This document shows, piece by piece, positions 30,690 to 41,819 of a DNA stretch of 64,000 nt. The notes beneath the pieces are model-generated. The model did not search any database. It saw only the letters and a program-made list of their open reading frames with translations, and had not been told where the DNA came from. The DNA lies in the NCBI GenBank assembly GCA_035578175.1, contig JAQMRL010000004.1, positions 37,006,901 through 37,070,900 of the forward strand, written 5' to 3'. Position 1 is the stretch's first letter. Each line of letters starts with the position of its first letter. The DNA is from Catonia carolina (lineage: Eukaryota > Arthropoda > Insecta > Hemiptera > Achilidae). The position numbers and the translations under genes are program-made.

Positions 30690-30860
30690 TTCCTGTTTTT
30701 GGCTGGCCAGTTGGTATAGAGGTCAGAGCAACTGGCTTGTATGCAAGATTCCCGTGTTCGAAACCCGGTCAGGTTCTAACGTCAATAATTTTTATATATT
30801 AGTCTCCACCATCTACTTTAACTTGAATGTCCATAACAGTTGGACGTTAAAAAAAATCGG
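30690..30860 (+). mobile_element. SINE family A variant
   Basis: The head GGCTGGCCAGTTGGTATAGA with GGTCAGAGCAACTGG, a B-box-like GTTCGAAACCC, and a tail ATAACAGTTGGACGTTAAAA are shared with family A, but the tRNA part differs from the 28.3-kb copy. This suggests a different founding tRNA or strong drift. Confidence 0.75.
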
Positions 30861-30978
30861 ATTTATTTCTTGTTTGACAATAATTTAAAACATTCTCTGG
30901 CCAAGTTTCTTCATTCATACGCTGTATATACCTATACAACAACATCTTATATAATAATTAACTGACAACGTATTAAAT

Positions 30979-31373
30979 GTTGTTGTTTAGGTCAACAGCC
31001 GAAAGGCTGGTTTGAACCTCTAGAGGTTTTACTAAGTAAAACGAGGAGTGAGGTGGTTTACCATTGCCTTCCTCACTGAGTGGAAAAGTATGCTTATCAG
31101 CATGCCGGGCCCTCTGAAAAGCACATATTTTCCACTCTGTAAATGACACCTTCACTTCATTCACCACAGGATCTGGCTGTACAATGAAATTCATTACTTT
31201 CAGAGGAGATAACTCTGATTAGTGTCTTTTACACCTCTACCTCTTCTGTTCTTAAATGATTCAGTCATTTAATTGGCTGACCATGTGATAAGAAACAGAA
31301 CTATTTATTTTAGCCCTACAACTAACAGATTGAGTGTAAATAATTTGACACTCTACCTGTCTGTTATGGGCAA
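30979..31373 (-). mobile_element. SINE family D, complete, with 12-bp TSD
   Basis: Minus-strand copy with AACGTATTAAAT on both sides (30967-30978 and 31374-31385). In element orientation it begins GCCCATAACAGACAGGTAG and ends GACCTAAACAACAAC. A 73-codon frame (31194 down to 30973) reads MNFIVQPDPVVNEVKVSFTE, then WKICAFQRARHADKHTFPLS and further to YLVKPLEVQTSLSAVDLNNN. The start may be tRNA-derived (AGGTAGAGTGT, A-box-like) but the resemblance is weak. The TSD shows LINE-mediated mobility. Confidence 0.92.
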
Positions 31374-31503
31374 AACGTATTAAATATAAATTTTATTTGT
31401 TTTAAAAATATTTGATATATTACTATAATAAACCAAGTTTAAAAAAAACTTATCTTGTATAATATACATGCCGACTCTCCACTAACTGTAATTATTCCTC
31501 TCC

Positions 31504-31533
31504 ACTGACACACACACACACACACACACACAT
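31504..31533. repeat. (CA)n microsatellite
   Basis: About 13 CA repeats, followed by a TATA-rich stretch. Confidence 0.95.
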
Positions 31534-31611
31534 AATATATACATATATTTTTAAGACACCACTATACTTTCTAAAAAGACTACTGTCCTCTGAACCCAAA
31601 CTCCTACAGAA

Positions 31612-31737
31612 ATTGATTTTCATTTAGCATTGTTCACTCACGATTAAAACTAGGTCGTGTTTTTTTTTATATTGCTAAGTCATGATTAAACATCTTTGGC
31701 AAGAGAAAGTCGAGAGTATTTCACAACAGATTTTTTT
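31612..31737 (+). repeat. Repeat family E, 3' end fragment
   Basis: GATTTTCATTTAGCATTGTTCAC, TCACGATTAAAACTAGG, GGCAAGAGAAAGTCGAGAG and TATTTCACAACAGA are the distal landmarks of the family. Confidence 0.7.
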
Positions 31738-32039
31738 CTAAAGATCTGGTCCACAACTGAGCATTTTTAAAATTAAAAATTAATGATTAAAGTAGGCCTA
31801 CTCTGAATAATAATTTTGTTTGGAGATTATTATTTATTTATTTATTTTATTATTCACGACGTGAACTTTTGTTTGAAGGTTACTCTCGCAAATTTAAATT
31901 TGGATGTCCTCTAAGACTGATCGGTGAAAATTTACCGATCAGGAAGAATATACTGTTGGCAGTAGGAATATTTTTTCAATAATATTTCCACCAGCTCCCG
32001 TCTTCCTTTTGCTGTATTTACTTCAAAAAAATATATACA
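31738..32039. other. Nothing recognised
   Basis: Includes an ACTGATCGGTGAAAATTTACCGATCAG imperfect inverted repeat at 31917-31943 with arms CTGATCGGTGAA / TTTACCGATCAG. Otherwise AT-rich. Confidence 0.4.
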
Positions 32040-32100
32040 ACGTTAGTACTAGCATCGTAAGAACGAACGACTAGCAGCTAGTTTAGTTAAAGCGCTAGTA

Positions 32101-32278
32101 TTATTTTTTTGGTTTTACGTCTGACTGTTCTGCAATTTCTGCTAATACAGACGGTGGAGAATGATGATATATGAAAATGAGTGATGAAAAAAATGCCAGA
32201 CCTGACTCGGGAATCGAACCCGGGACCCCGGGGTAAAAGCCAGATGCGCTAAACACTACCCCAACGGGCCGGCCAACT
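32101..32278 (-). mobile_element. SINE family A variant
   Basis: On the minus strand it starts TGGCCGGCCCGTTGGGGTAG (A-box-like), with B-box GGTTCGATTCCCGAG, and ends with the family A tail (GTTTTACGTCTGACTGTTC on the plus strand). AGCGCTAGT flanks both sides (32091-32099 and 32279-32287), a possible 9-bp TSD, though this motif is itself repeated locally. Confidence 0.85.
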
Positions 32279-32467
32279 AGCGCTAGTGACTTCGAACATG
32301 TTTGATTTTACTAGTAGTAGTAGGGGAGAAAAGGTCACGTGATTGACTAGCGCTAGTATACTAGCTTGGTGTGATTGTTTGGAAACGTTGCCAATTACTA
32401 ATAAGCTGCTAGTACTAGCTGCGAGTAAAATAGCGGTGTGGGAACCGTCACCGACGCGTTGTAGGTC

Positions 32468-32532
32468 CTACTAGTACTTCTTCTTCTTCAGGTGCCTTCT
32501 CCATTACGAAGGTTGGCTATCATCATGGTCAG
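32468..32532 (-). mobile_element. LINE 3'-end scrap with (AAG)n
   Basis: On the minus strand: GATGATAGCCAACCTTCGTA followed by ATGGAGAAGGCACC, then TGAAGAAGAAGAAG. The translation IANLRNGEGT-stop is the usual last line of RTE-like ORF2, followed by the AAG tail. Also seen, diverged, at 34935-35018. Confidence 0.6.
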
Positions 32533-32575
32533 TCTAGTACTAGTACTAGAAGCTGGTAAACTAGCGTCGTGGGAA

Positions 32576-33036
32576 TAGGTCTTAAGTAGTGAAAAAATTC
32601 GTACGAACGTTTACTGAATATTACATCTGCAAATGTGACCGCACCATTATACGGAGATATTGCATGCAGTCAAATCACATGTACAATTTTCCTTGTTAGC
32701 GACTAACTGGTAATAGTAAATGAGCCTACCCACTATTAATTCTTAAAGCAGTTTTTCTCTTGGGGGCAATGGCATGTTCAAATCAAGGTTTCCTTCATTC
32801 TACAGTATAATTTAATGTGATTCTGTCATTATTCAAAGTGTACTCACACATGTAACAATTAGCTGGAAAAGTTTTTTACATTTTCTATTAGTACATATGA
32901 GTACTTTTATATATTGTTTGTAATTTTATTTTCCTACAAGTTTTTGCAAATATTTTTTCCTATGATAATGAAAATGCCTATGACATGACATAAACAGGCT
33001 ACTAATAATTACAGATTTAATAATCTTGATGTAAAT
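32576..33036. other. Nothing recognised
   Basis: AT-rich DNA without shared repeats or frames. Confidence 0.45.
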
Positions 33037-33430
33037 GTTGTTGTTTAGGTCAACAGCCGAAAGGCTGGTTTGAACCTCTAGAGGTTTTACTAAGTAAAGC
33101 GAGGAGTGAGGTGGTTTAAAATTGCCTTCCTCACTGAGTTGAAAGAGTATGCTCATCAGCATGCCAGGTCCTCCGAAAAGCATCCACTTTCCACCCTGCA
33201 AATGACACCTTTGCTTCATTTACCACAGGGTCTGGCTGTGTAATGAAATTCATTACTCTCAGAGGAGATAACTCTGACTAGTATCTTTCACACCTCTACC
33301 TCTTCTGTCTTAAATAGTTCATTCATAAAATTGGCTGACTTAGTGATAAGAAACAGAACTATTTTTTGTAGCCCTGGAAACAGCAGATGAAGTGTAAATA
33401 ATTTAACACTTCACCTACCAATTATGGGCA
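33037..33430 (-). mobile_element. SINE family D, frameshifted
   Basis: Full-length minus-strand copy ending TATGGGCA. ATGTAAA lies on both sides (about 33030 and 33433), a short TSD remnant. The family frame is split by an indel near 33140-33200. The downstream half (LSEEGNFKPPHSSLYLVKPL) remains readable in another frame. Confidence 0.88.
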
Positions 33431-34184
33431 TAATGTAAAAGTTATGCAAGTTTTAAATACCGAATAATATACCAAAAGTTTTTATTATGATCTAATTTTC
33501 TTTAGAATAATTATTTTTGGCGGATATTATATCATTAACAGAAAAGATTAAATAAAATTAATTAATTGATTATTATAATAATAGAAAATTTACATTTTCT
33601 GAAACAATGTTTTTATAAAATATTTTTATTGACATAAACGAACAATTCAAAGGTTATCTTATGATTTTTATATTAATTTAATGATTAAGGGGCCACTTTT
33701 TTAATACGTTTGCTTAATTGATAAAACTACTGGCTATTTTCTTTTAATTTTTTATTTCAATAGAAAAATTTAAAATTATTATATAAATCTATAAAATATA
33801 TAACAGATCAAAAAGTTTCAATGATTCCTAACCAATCATATAAATTAATTATGTTTAATAAAATCGTTTCCTTAAAGTCCTCGTAAAGAGTGGGATGAAC
33901 TGAAAGGTCCATGTTCAAACCTTTTAGACCAAAGTGGGAAATATAAGAAAGGTCTATTGGATCAACTTAATATAACGAGCGTCCGAAGAATCGGACGTCG
34001 ATATTTTATTCCTAGCGTTCCGTTTAAATTGTCCCAATGACAGGGAAATAAAATTTTTTCATTTTGTTATTAACAATATAGCCTACTTGATATTTAAATA
34101 ATAATTATTAGACTAGATTTAATTATTATTTATTACATTGTATTATACCGAACCTAAACCTTGGTTCATTCGGTATTGACATCC
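33431..34184. other. AT-rich DNA, nothing recognised
   Basis: A small hairpin CGTCCGA-AGAA-TCGGACG occurs at about 33980-33997. No frames or repeats. Confidence 0.4.
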
Positions 34185-34372
34185 AGGTATTGGTCTATCA
34201 ATAATGGAGGGTAATAATGAGGGAGTGAATTGTAGAGGGAGGCAAAGATTAAGTTATTTAAAGCAATTTACAAAAGATGTAGGGTGTTATCGGTATGTAG
34301 TTATGAGACGACTTGCGCAAGATAGAAAGCTTGGAGAACTGCATCAAACCAGTTAGAGACTGATTACAAAAA
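34185..34372 (+). pseudogene. LINE 3' tail (RGRQRL type)
   Basis: Reads NNEGVNCRGRQRLSYLKQFT, then KDVGCYRYVVMRRLAQDRKL and GELHQTS before a stop. This matches the last about 50 residues of a LINE ORF2 subtype (GRRG RQRL.YI.Q...D.G...Y..MKRLA.DR..WR...NQS.D). The same tail is at 44125-44245 on the minus strand. 5'-truncated. Confidence 0.7.
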
Positions 34373-34934
34373 ACAATTAATTATTTATTTTACACATTAA
34401 TAATTATTACAATTAATGATTTAATTTACCCTCACGAATTAGCTTAATTAATACAATTATATTACATAAAGTAAATCAATAGACACTTTCCATTCACAAT
34501 TCAGGTATTCGACTGACTTACTATGAAGGCGCTAACTGTTTTTATATTTACGGTCTAATAGTTTATCTAGACCTTTCGAAAAATTACGAGGTCATTCTAA
34601 CAATTACACCGCTACTCGAACAAAGGAACCAAGGAAACAAAATATAAACGAACGTTTATAATTTTCAATTTTTTAGAACTTCCCTTCAAAAATCTCATTC
34701 ATCGCAGTTCACTGTCCTTGTTCAACATACTCTACCCCATAAAATACACAATTCTGACAATAAACAACCTATAAATCAACCGTTTATGGAATAATGTTAC
34801 AATATTATTATTAAATATTAATATCATTTTATAATTAACATTTTTTACTGTTTTGTTTCTTGGTTAAAAAAATCTTAGAATATGGTACTCGAAAACAATA
34901 CAAATATTTCGAGCGTCAGTGGATAAAGTTCAGA
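34373..34934. other. AT-rich DNA, nothing recognised
   Basis: No shared repeats or frames. Confidence 0.45.
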
Positions 34935-35018
34935 TTGTTAATGTGGTGGCCAACATCTGGACCGGATAGGAACCTAAAGAAGAAGAAGAAGAAGAAGAAG
35001 AAGAAGAAGAAGAAGAAG
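34935..35018 (+). mobile_element. LINE 3'-end scrap with (AAG)n microsatellite
   Basis: AATGTGGTGGCCAACATCTG leads into GGACCGGATAGGAACC, equivalent to the VVANIWTG end of an RTE-like ORF2, followed by TAAAGAAG and about 12 AAG units (34977-35017). The microsatellite has probably grown from the LINE's own AAG tail. Confidence 0.55.
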
Positions 35019-35202
35019 GCTGTTCTACTGATTTAATAAATAAATTTAATACTCAAACTGTGTGTTTATTAACTTTTAACTATTTTTATTTTAATCAGAT
35101 GTTTTCATAAAAAAACAATACCAATAAATTATTTTCAATCGGTGGTAATCGTACTAGAAAACTTGAAATACATAGATAAAATCTGTACATTTAAACAATT
35201 TT

Positions 35203-35236
35203 ATTATTGTTATTATTATTATTATTATTATTATTT
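35203..35236. repeat. (ATT)n microsatellite
   Basis: About 11 ATT units with one GTT interruption. Confidence 0.95.
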
Positions 35237-36463
35237 CACACGCTTACCGGTTTTCGTGACTTAGCTCTTGTTTATTCGATGCATGCATATTGCATATTTT
35301 TTAAATTTTCTTTATGATTTGATCAATATTATCTGAAAAATAAGATTAGAATAATCCTTTAACTAAGGTTATTGTATTATTTAATTTCAATTAATTTATG
35401 AGTCAAAAATTATACTTTTTTAAGTTTAACGTAAAATAATTTTGTTAAATGAATAATAGTGGGATTTTTTTAAAAATTCAATGCGTATAAAAACGAAAAC
35501 TGAGAAAATTGATGTAAATTAAGTCATTAAAAATAATAATAATAATAAATACCAGGTGATATTGAAATTTGACTTTTATTAATTACAAACCAGACTAAAA
35601 AGTTGGCAACAATACTTTATCGGGAGTCGAATCCAGTTTTCCCGATGAATCCCCAAATACTTCATACATCACAATAGGGTATAACGTTTTTATTCATATT
35701 TACAATAAAAAAATAAGTACTAATAATTTAAAAAAATTATCGATATGCATTAAAAGTATCAATCTCACAAAAATGTCAATTTTAAAAAATGGGCCTAAGG
35801 TATTGACATTTGATAATTTGCACTTGATAAATTGAAATAAAAATTAAGTATATCGTATGACAGGTAGGCCTACTTATTTATGTAACTAAACGTTAAGTAT
35901 GCAACATTGTAATATTACAAGTAGGATTATTGCTTTAAAAATTGTTAATCTCAGTTAAAAGAAGCAGGCTTTTGTACGTGCTTGAAACACTTTCATTATT
36001 TCGTTATTAAATTACAGTATTAAAAACTGCATACATTGTTCACTGAACAATCTAGAAAAAAGTTCTGATAATTTTTAAAATATTATCAATTTTTTGCATG
36101 AAAATAAAATTATAAAGCGAATTCTTGTTTCCTTAGCAATAGTGAGGAACGTTTGAACTTTCTGAAACACTTGAACCAAACCAGTATTAGAATCTATAAA
36201 GCACATGAATTTTTTTTAAATTTATTAGTTTATTTAGAAGGAAACGACTCCTTAAAAATAAAATAATTAATCTGTAGTAAATTCCTCACTTCCTGTTTTT
36301 CAAATTTTTATCCTTAAAAGCCTTTAAGAAATTATAATGTTTTCATATTTGAATGATTACTTTTTCATTGATTTATATTTAAAAGTTTATCAACACAGGG
36401 TTTAAATCATTAATGGCTCCCATGGACGTTAACGCAAGTAAAATTTCAGAAGGAAATACATTA
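35237..36463. other. AT-rich DNA, nothing recognised
   Basis: 1.2 kb without supported frames or matches to other repeats in the window. Confidence 0.45.
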
Positions 36464-36540
36464 CAGTGAACTCCCGGTTATCCGAAATCATTGGGGTGAA
36501 CTGATTTCGGATAACCTGGGTTTTCTAAATAACAAGGAAG
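36464..36540 (+). mobile_element. pogo/Tigger-like terminal hairpin
   Basis: CAGTGAACTCCCGGTTATCC is a typical pogo/Tigger TIR start, preceded by TTA. GTTATCCGAAATCA (36477-36490) is perfectly inverted at 36502-36515 as TGATTTCGGATAAC around an 11-base loop. The other end of an element was not found with confidence. The 66-codon frame at 36769-36969 shows no transposase motif. Confidence 0.5.
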
Positions 36541-37048
36541 TTTTTTTCTGTTTTTACGGCCTCATTGGACCACTTGAATCAAATTTAGAAATCCTTCTTG
36601 GTTTGGTTTTAGGATTTTTACGTTTACCCCAATAGTTCTTCATACTTTTGGATCTGATCTGTTTGATTTTATCTGTACAAATCATTGACAACGGAGCTCG
36701 AGTTTTTTGACAAATCTTGTGTTTTTATCTTTAAGCAACTTAAGTTGTTCAAATTTTTCTAAAAGATCTTGCTCTGCAATGTTAAGTTCTGGCATATTTG
36801 CTTTATTTCAGCCAACCACCTGAAAGGATTTATCCACGAGTTAATTATAGAAATGAGTTGTTTAGTTATTACTTATGCAGGTAGAAAATACACCAATAAA
36901 TTGCCAAAAGGTTTAAAAAGTTGTGACAATTTAAGTCATTTTAAAAAACCTAAAACAATACTTGATTGATGAAATATTTTACAGTGTGCATGAATTTCTT
37001 TCTAAATAGATTTTGGTTGAAAAGTATTTAATTTCTATTTAAACAAAT
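36541..37048. other. Nothing supported
   Basis: May be interior of a decayed pogo-like element starting at 36464, but no transposase blocks are recognisable. Confidence 0.35.
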
Positions 37049-37268
37049 ATTGTGTACTATTTGATACAAAGGGGTTCATGACAAGCCTACTGAGCTAAGC
37101 AGTAGTGGAAACAAATTATTGGTAAGTGATAAATTTATCATTGTGTTTAACTTTTTAGTTTTGTATGCTATTTGATACAAAGGGGTTTATGACAAGCCTA
37201 CTGAAGTAAGCAGTAGCAGAAACAATTTTTGGTGATAAGTGATGAATTTATCATTGTGATTAAATTTT
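37049..37268 (+). repeat. 110-bp tandem duplication
   Basis: TATTTGATACAAAGGGGTT occurs at 37060 and 37170. The copies share ATGACAAGCCTACTGA, TAAGCAGTAG, AAACAA and AAATTTATCATTGTG. They differ by several substitutions and small indels, so the duplication is not recent. Confidence 0.85.
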
Positions 37269-37439
37269 TGTTTATCAGTTTTATCTTGACATGTCCTATA
37301 CTCCCTTTTGAAGACTCCTGGATGCAAAAAAAGATGTTCGATTCCCTTCAGTTTTTTCACATTTCTAATAGATCAGTTATTTATTTTTCAAAGAAAATGA
37401 ACAGATTATAACGTAGCTTAGTTGTAAAGTGTGTAATTT

Positions 37440-37730
37440 AAGATGGCGAATTGATCCAAGATGCTCGAAGAGATCGATCCGAGATGCTAGGGTTGTTCAT
37501 GTTATTAGAAGGGTAGACAGGCTAAAAAGGACGCTACACTAAGAGGTGAATGGAAAAAGATCAAGAGGCAGACCAGGAATGAAGTGAAACGGTTCAGTTA
37601 CGGATGAATTGGAGAAAGGATCTTTGCCAAGAGAGCAATAGAGAAGAGATGGTTCAGCGATAGAGAGGTGGAGAGTATAATGTTGGGCCAGACCCAGGAA
37701 ACTTGGAATAAGAATAAAAGTATGATGATT
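37440..37730 (+). pseudogene. LINE 3' tail (SRGRPG type)
   Basis: In shifting frames: ARMLGLFMLLEG, then VNGKRSRGRPGMKW, NGSVTDELEKGSLP and SAIERWRV. This corresponds to the 'GHV.RM...R.....L....GKR.RGRP...W...V..DL' end of insect LINE ORF2. Numerous stops and shifts. The AATAAGAATAAAAG downstream may be the old tail. Confidence 0.55.
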
Positions 37731-39171
37731 AAGATAACGACAGTCTAATTTTTACAGAATTGTGATAATTAGCAGTTAAAAAATTTAGGAGCCTGTTAAG
37801 TGCTCGTGTTACTTTCTACTTGGGTACAAATTATTAACATACAGAAAAAAGCCAAATTACTTAAGTATCTGTCAATAGATAAACATTTATCAATTTCATT
37901 ATTTTCAAAAGCAAACGTCAATACTTTATGCCTAAATAGTCCAATGGCCTCATTAGTTGACTTGAGTACAAGACGCCACACGTACCATTTATTTTTATAG
38001 TGATAAACGATTTTGAAAGTTGAATTTTTACGGGATTGTAAGACGCATTTTCCGGTACAATTGTTTTGATAACTTAAACTGCCAGAAAAACAGAGAAAGT
38101 TTTATTAGATCTACCCTTAACAAAACTCAACAGAAATGTAATGTCACTGGATTTATAAAAAAAAAATACTTACAAAAATATACTTCCAATTTCAAATATG
38201 TAGCCTTTAGTTTGGAAAAACCGAATTGGTTTTTCCAGTCTCCCTTTTCGTATTCAAAAAATTTTTGAATACGTAGTTTTAATTTTTGATTGTAGTTGTG
38301 TCTACTTTTTTTATTTCCATCAATATTATCAATTAATAAAATACTTTAATTTATTCATAAGTCGTTTAAGCCATGTACATTTTTTCTGTACTATGTTGAA
38401 ATATGTTTTCATATTTCGTTACTCTTGAGAAAGTTATACTTTTTAATGCGTTGTTATCTCCACTTGAAAATTTCAATAATTTATTCAACAATTTTAGCCT
38501 GTTCGATAAAATTCCACGGAATAGAATATACAGCCTAAAAAATGTTCACGCTTCGAATACATGAAATTAATCTTAGTTTTGAAGTGGATGAATTTAAAAG
38601 CAAACATGAAAAAACTTTTCTAGAGCTTGTTTTGACTGGATTATTCAAGAATTTGCTTAGCAAATAGAATTAAGAACCGGTAAAGAAGATCTAATATTCT
38701 AGCCCTTTTAAGTCTTTAATTTTCTACACTATCACCGAGAAGATTGGTATCAATTGATTAGTATGAATATCTTTTTTAAGTATACTTCAAACTTCGACTA
38801 CTAAATTTTTCTTTCAATGTAGGTACGCTTAAGTCATGCTGAAGTACATAAATAGGTGCGTTACAAGGTAAACTTCACATAAATCAAATAATTAAATAAA
38901 TAAATAGACAAATAAATAGTCAAAGATACTTCGACTGGATCTTGATTATTTCTGTACTAGAAATTTCCCCATTCAATGAACTTTACAGCAAACTAACCTT
39001 AAATTTAAATTTTCCCCCAAACCGTACACGTTGAAAGTTAAACCATGCTGTATAAATTATGACACTAGTAGAAGGTGAGAAATATGATCTAAGAATAATC
39101 AAATATGTGTTGTAAGAAAAAGGTAGATAAAATCTACTAGGACTACTTAAAAAAGTGATAAGATCTGTTTT
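37731..39171. other. Nothing supported
   Basis: The longest frames (37800-38000 and 38020-38268) have no recognisable family and lie in AT-rich sequence. Confidence 0.45.
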
Positions 39172-39345
39172 ATTTTATTTATTTATTTAACATCGCATCA
39201 ACTGCAACGGTCATTAGCGACGATATTGGGGTGTAATTGTGTGAGGATGAAATGATTGTTTATGTAACGTATGAAAATATGCCGTGCCTTAGTGGGAATC
39301 GAACCCACAACCGCATGATGGGAGACGAGCACGTTACCAACGTTT
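39172..39345 (-). mobile_element. Chimeric SINE (family A head, family B tail)
   Basis: The right part is the inverted family A head (ACGAGCACGTTACCAAC, and GGGAATCGAACCCACAACC with CGCATGATG, plus ATGAAAATATGCCGTG). The left part is the family B tail (AACATCGCATCAACTGCAAC, GGTCATTAGCGACG). The switch lies between the AGGATGAAATGATT block and the GGGTGT block. Confidence 0.75.
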
Positions 39346-39767
39346 TAAAGTGTTTTAAAGTTTTGTTTTATTTTTAAAAGGTTTAACGTACGTTCTATGA
39401 AGGTATAGAATGTGACATGTTTTGGATATCTGTCAAGTAAATAATTTTTGAAAATTTTGGTATTAGGAAGAGGTAAAAGGATAGATACATATTATAGGGC
39501 AATACTGTACCGTACCTGATACCTGACTGTATTGTACCTGAATGCATAATACAAAACATTGTTTACAATAGATGATATAATGATAGATAAAAGAATTTTC
39601 CTCCCAAACGAACTTACACAAATAAATAAATTGCAATTTTTTAATAAAATGGTTTTCCTAAAAATTAAGTAAGGGTAAATGGAATGTCTCCTGAAATTGG
39701 TGGGGGAGTTGTGCTCTCGTATTTTTTAAAAATTACGGCCTTATAACATTCATTTTAAAACAAAAGT
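39346..39767. other. Nothing recognised
   Basis: Short echoing GTACCGTACCTGATACCTGA words near 39510-39545, otherwise AT-rich. Confidence 0.4.
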
Positions 39768-40142
39768 TTGTTGTTGCTCAAGTCATCAGCTGAAAGGCTG
39801 GTTTGAACCTCTAGAGGCTTTACAAAGTAAAACGAAGAGTGTGGGTGGTTTACTATTGCCTTCCTCACTGAGTTGAAAAGTATGCTTATCAGCATGTCAG
39901 GCCCTCCGAAAAGCACCTAATTTCCACCCTGCAAACGACACCTTCACTTCATTCACCATTGGGTCTAGCTGTATTATGAAATTCATTACTCTCAGGGGAA
40001 ATAACTTTGACTAGTGTCTTTTACACCTCTACCTCTTCTGTTCTTAAATGTTTCAGGCATATAATTGGTTGGCGATGCGATAAGAAACAGAACTATTTTT
40101 GTAGCCCTGGAATATTTAACATTACACCTGCCTGTTACGGAC
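39768..40142 (-). mobile_element. SINE family D, with 11-bp TSD
   Basis: Complete at the 3' end (GTTGTTGCTCAAGTCATCAGC) with a 5' internal deletion near CTGGAATATTTAAC. AAAACAAAAGT occurs at 39757-39767 and 40143-40153. The family frame is disrupted. Confidence 0.9.
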
Positions 40143-40234
40143 AAAACAAAAGTATATATAAACAAAGTTGTAGAATATTAAAAAACTTGAAACTTTTGTT
40201 TCTAACGTTTTTGTACAGCGTCAATTAAATGGTT

Positions 40235-40590
40235 TTCAATAATTATCATTGAAATAGGTAAAAATGGAGTTTTTCAAGATTTTGGCTTTAGTATGCATTT
40301 CATAACAAAAGTGTATTTTTAACAAAGTTATAGAAAATTAAAGAACTTACAATTCCAGCAATATTGTCTACGGAGCCTAGTTTAACGTCAATTAGTGATT
40401 TTCCGTATTTTTATATCGATTAGAGGTTGATTTTTATTTAGCGTCATTCACTTCTGATTAAAATTAGGTTATATCAGGTGTTATATATTTTACAATGTTT
40501 ACTCATGATTAAACATTGGTTATATACTTAATTATTTATATTGGTAAGAGAAAGTCATGTGAGTGTTTCACACTATATTTTGTTAATTTA
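40235..40590 (+). repeat. Repeat family E, 3' half
   Basis: Landmarks TTAGTATGCATTTCATAACA, TTTAACGTCAATTAGTGATT, TCGATTAGAGGTTGATTTTT, ACTCATGATTAAACATTGG, and GGTAAGAGAAAGTCATGTGA with GTGTTTCACAC. Confidence 0.8.
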
Positions 40591-41819
40591 CTTTTTTAAT
40601 ACAATTTTATATAAAATACGTGACGATAGTTTTACTGTAGTAGTAATGTATTTAAAATCTCAGTCGCTTGTGGATGTAGCATAAAATATTCTATTTTTTA
40701 ATATCGTTAGACTGAAATTTGTAAAAAATGCCAAATCAAAACACATGCCAAGTTTTTCTAAAGAAAAAATTATTACTCCATTCTTTACAAGCTGATATAT
40801 TTATTGTACATAGATAATGTTATGCAAAAAGAGTTTTTATTTTTGAGATTAAATAAAGACCGGATCATAAGTGTATGCGTCTGATAATTACTAAATAAAA
40901 GAACACGGTAAATTTTCTATGCGTTTTTGTTATTTTATATCTACAGACGACTTGTGTCTATAAATGAGATAAAATCTTGGTAGTCATCGTTATTTAAATA
41001 TCCACGTGGATTGTTATACAATTTTATTTCACCTATTTAACGTGCGTTGTATGAAATTTTATTTTATTTTTCTGTCTCATAAGTTTTATAATATTATTTA
41101 TTGGTAGATTCAATTTCACTTGAGGTAATGAACTATTCTTTTGTCTGTGAGAAAACTTTTGATTTTTAAGAAATGTTAAAGTCGCTTTATCGACATGTTT
41201 TATACAATTCATTTCAACAGTTAAATTTAACTAATGTTTGTAAAATAAAATATGGTAGCCTAAATTTGTGTTCTTTGTTTTTTCCTTATGTTTTTCACAA
41301 CTGTACGATACTATAGTATATCCCACAGAACCGTGCAGCATACATAGACAGACTACGGGTTGAAATTTAGTAAAAAGGATGCATAATCATGTTTCTCTCT
41401 ACCAACGCCTTCAGTCAAAACAACCGGCGACAGACCGGATATTTTTTAATAGGCCTACAATATGAATTCTTTCTACTGATCCTATCATATTTGTATTCAT
41501 TATATGTTTCAATTAATAGGTTAAAGCAAGTTTCATCTGATAAGCAAAGAACATTTTTTGTAACTCGAATGGATCGCGCTAAGTTCAATCACACATTTAA
41601 TACATTTATGTTTTGACGTGGTGCACGGTTCCATGGAATAGAGTACAGTGAAAAGCGAATACAAAACTAGTGAATGAGATTTAAGAAATGAGTAATAATT
41701 TTTATGAAGGTTTGGAGGGAATAGCTCTGAATAGTAGGAACTTTTTTACTTATTTATTTTATTTAGTTAAATAAACTTGAAGTTATATACCATTACTTCA
41801 AAACTCTTGACGTACCGAT
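40591..41819. other. AT-rich DNA, nothing supported
   Basis: A 75-codon frame at 41389-41616 shows no family. No shared repeats. Confidence 0.45.

Larger units (their letters stand above)
32040..32575. repeat. CTAG-palindrome-rich element, split by two retroposons
   Basis: About 17 CTAG tetramers lie in the roughly 300 bp that remain after removing the SINE (32101-32278) and the LINE tail (about 32468-32530). They mostly occur as CTAGTACTAG, CTAGCGCTAG, ACTAGTAGTAGTAGG or CTAGTATACTAG. Chance expectation is about one per 256 bp. The motifs overlap as partial palindromes, consistent with a structured repeat. No copy elsewhere in the window. Confidence 0.7.

Noticed and set aside
33980..33997. 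CGTCCGA-AGAA-TCGGACG hairpin as an RNA element
   Set aside because: A 7-bp stem alone is not distinctive enough in 64 kb.
36769..36969. 66-codon frame as a Tigger transposase remnant
   Set aside because: Adjacent to a pogo-like end, but no HTH or DDE block could be matched.
38020..38268. 82-codon frame as a host exon
   Set aside because: Lys/Asn/Phe-rich, no homolog recognised, no conserved context.
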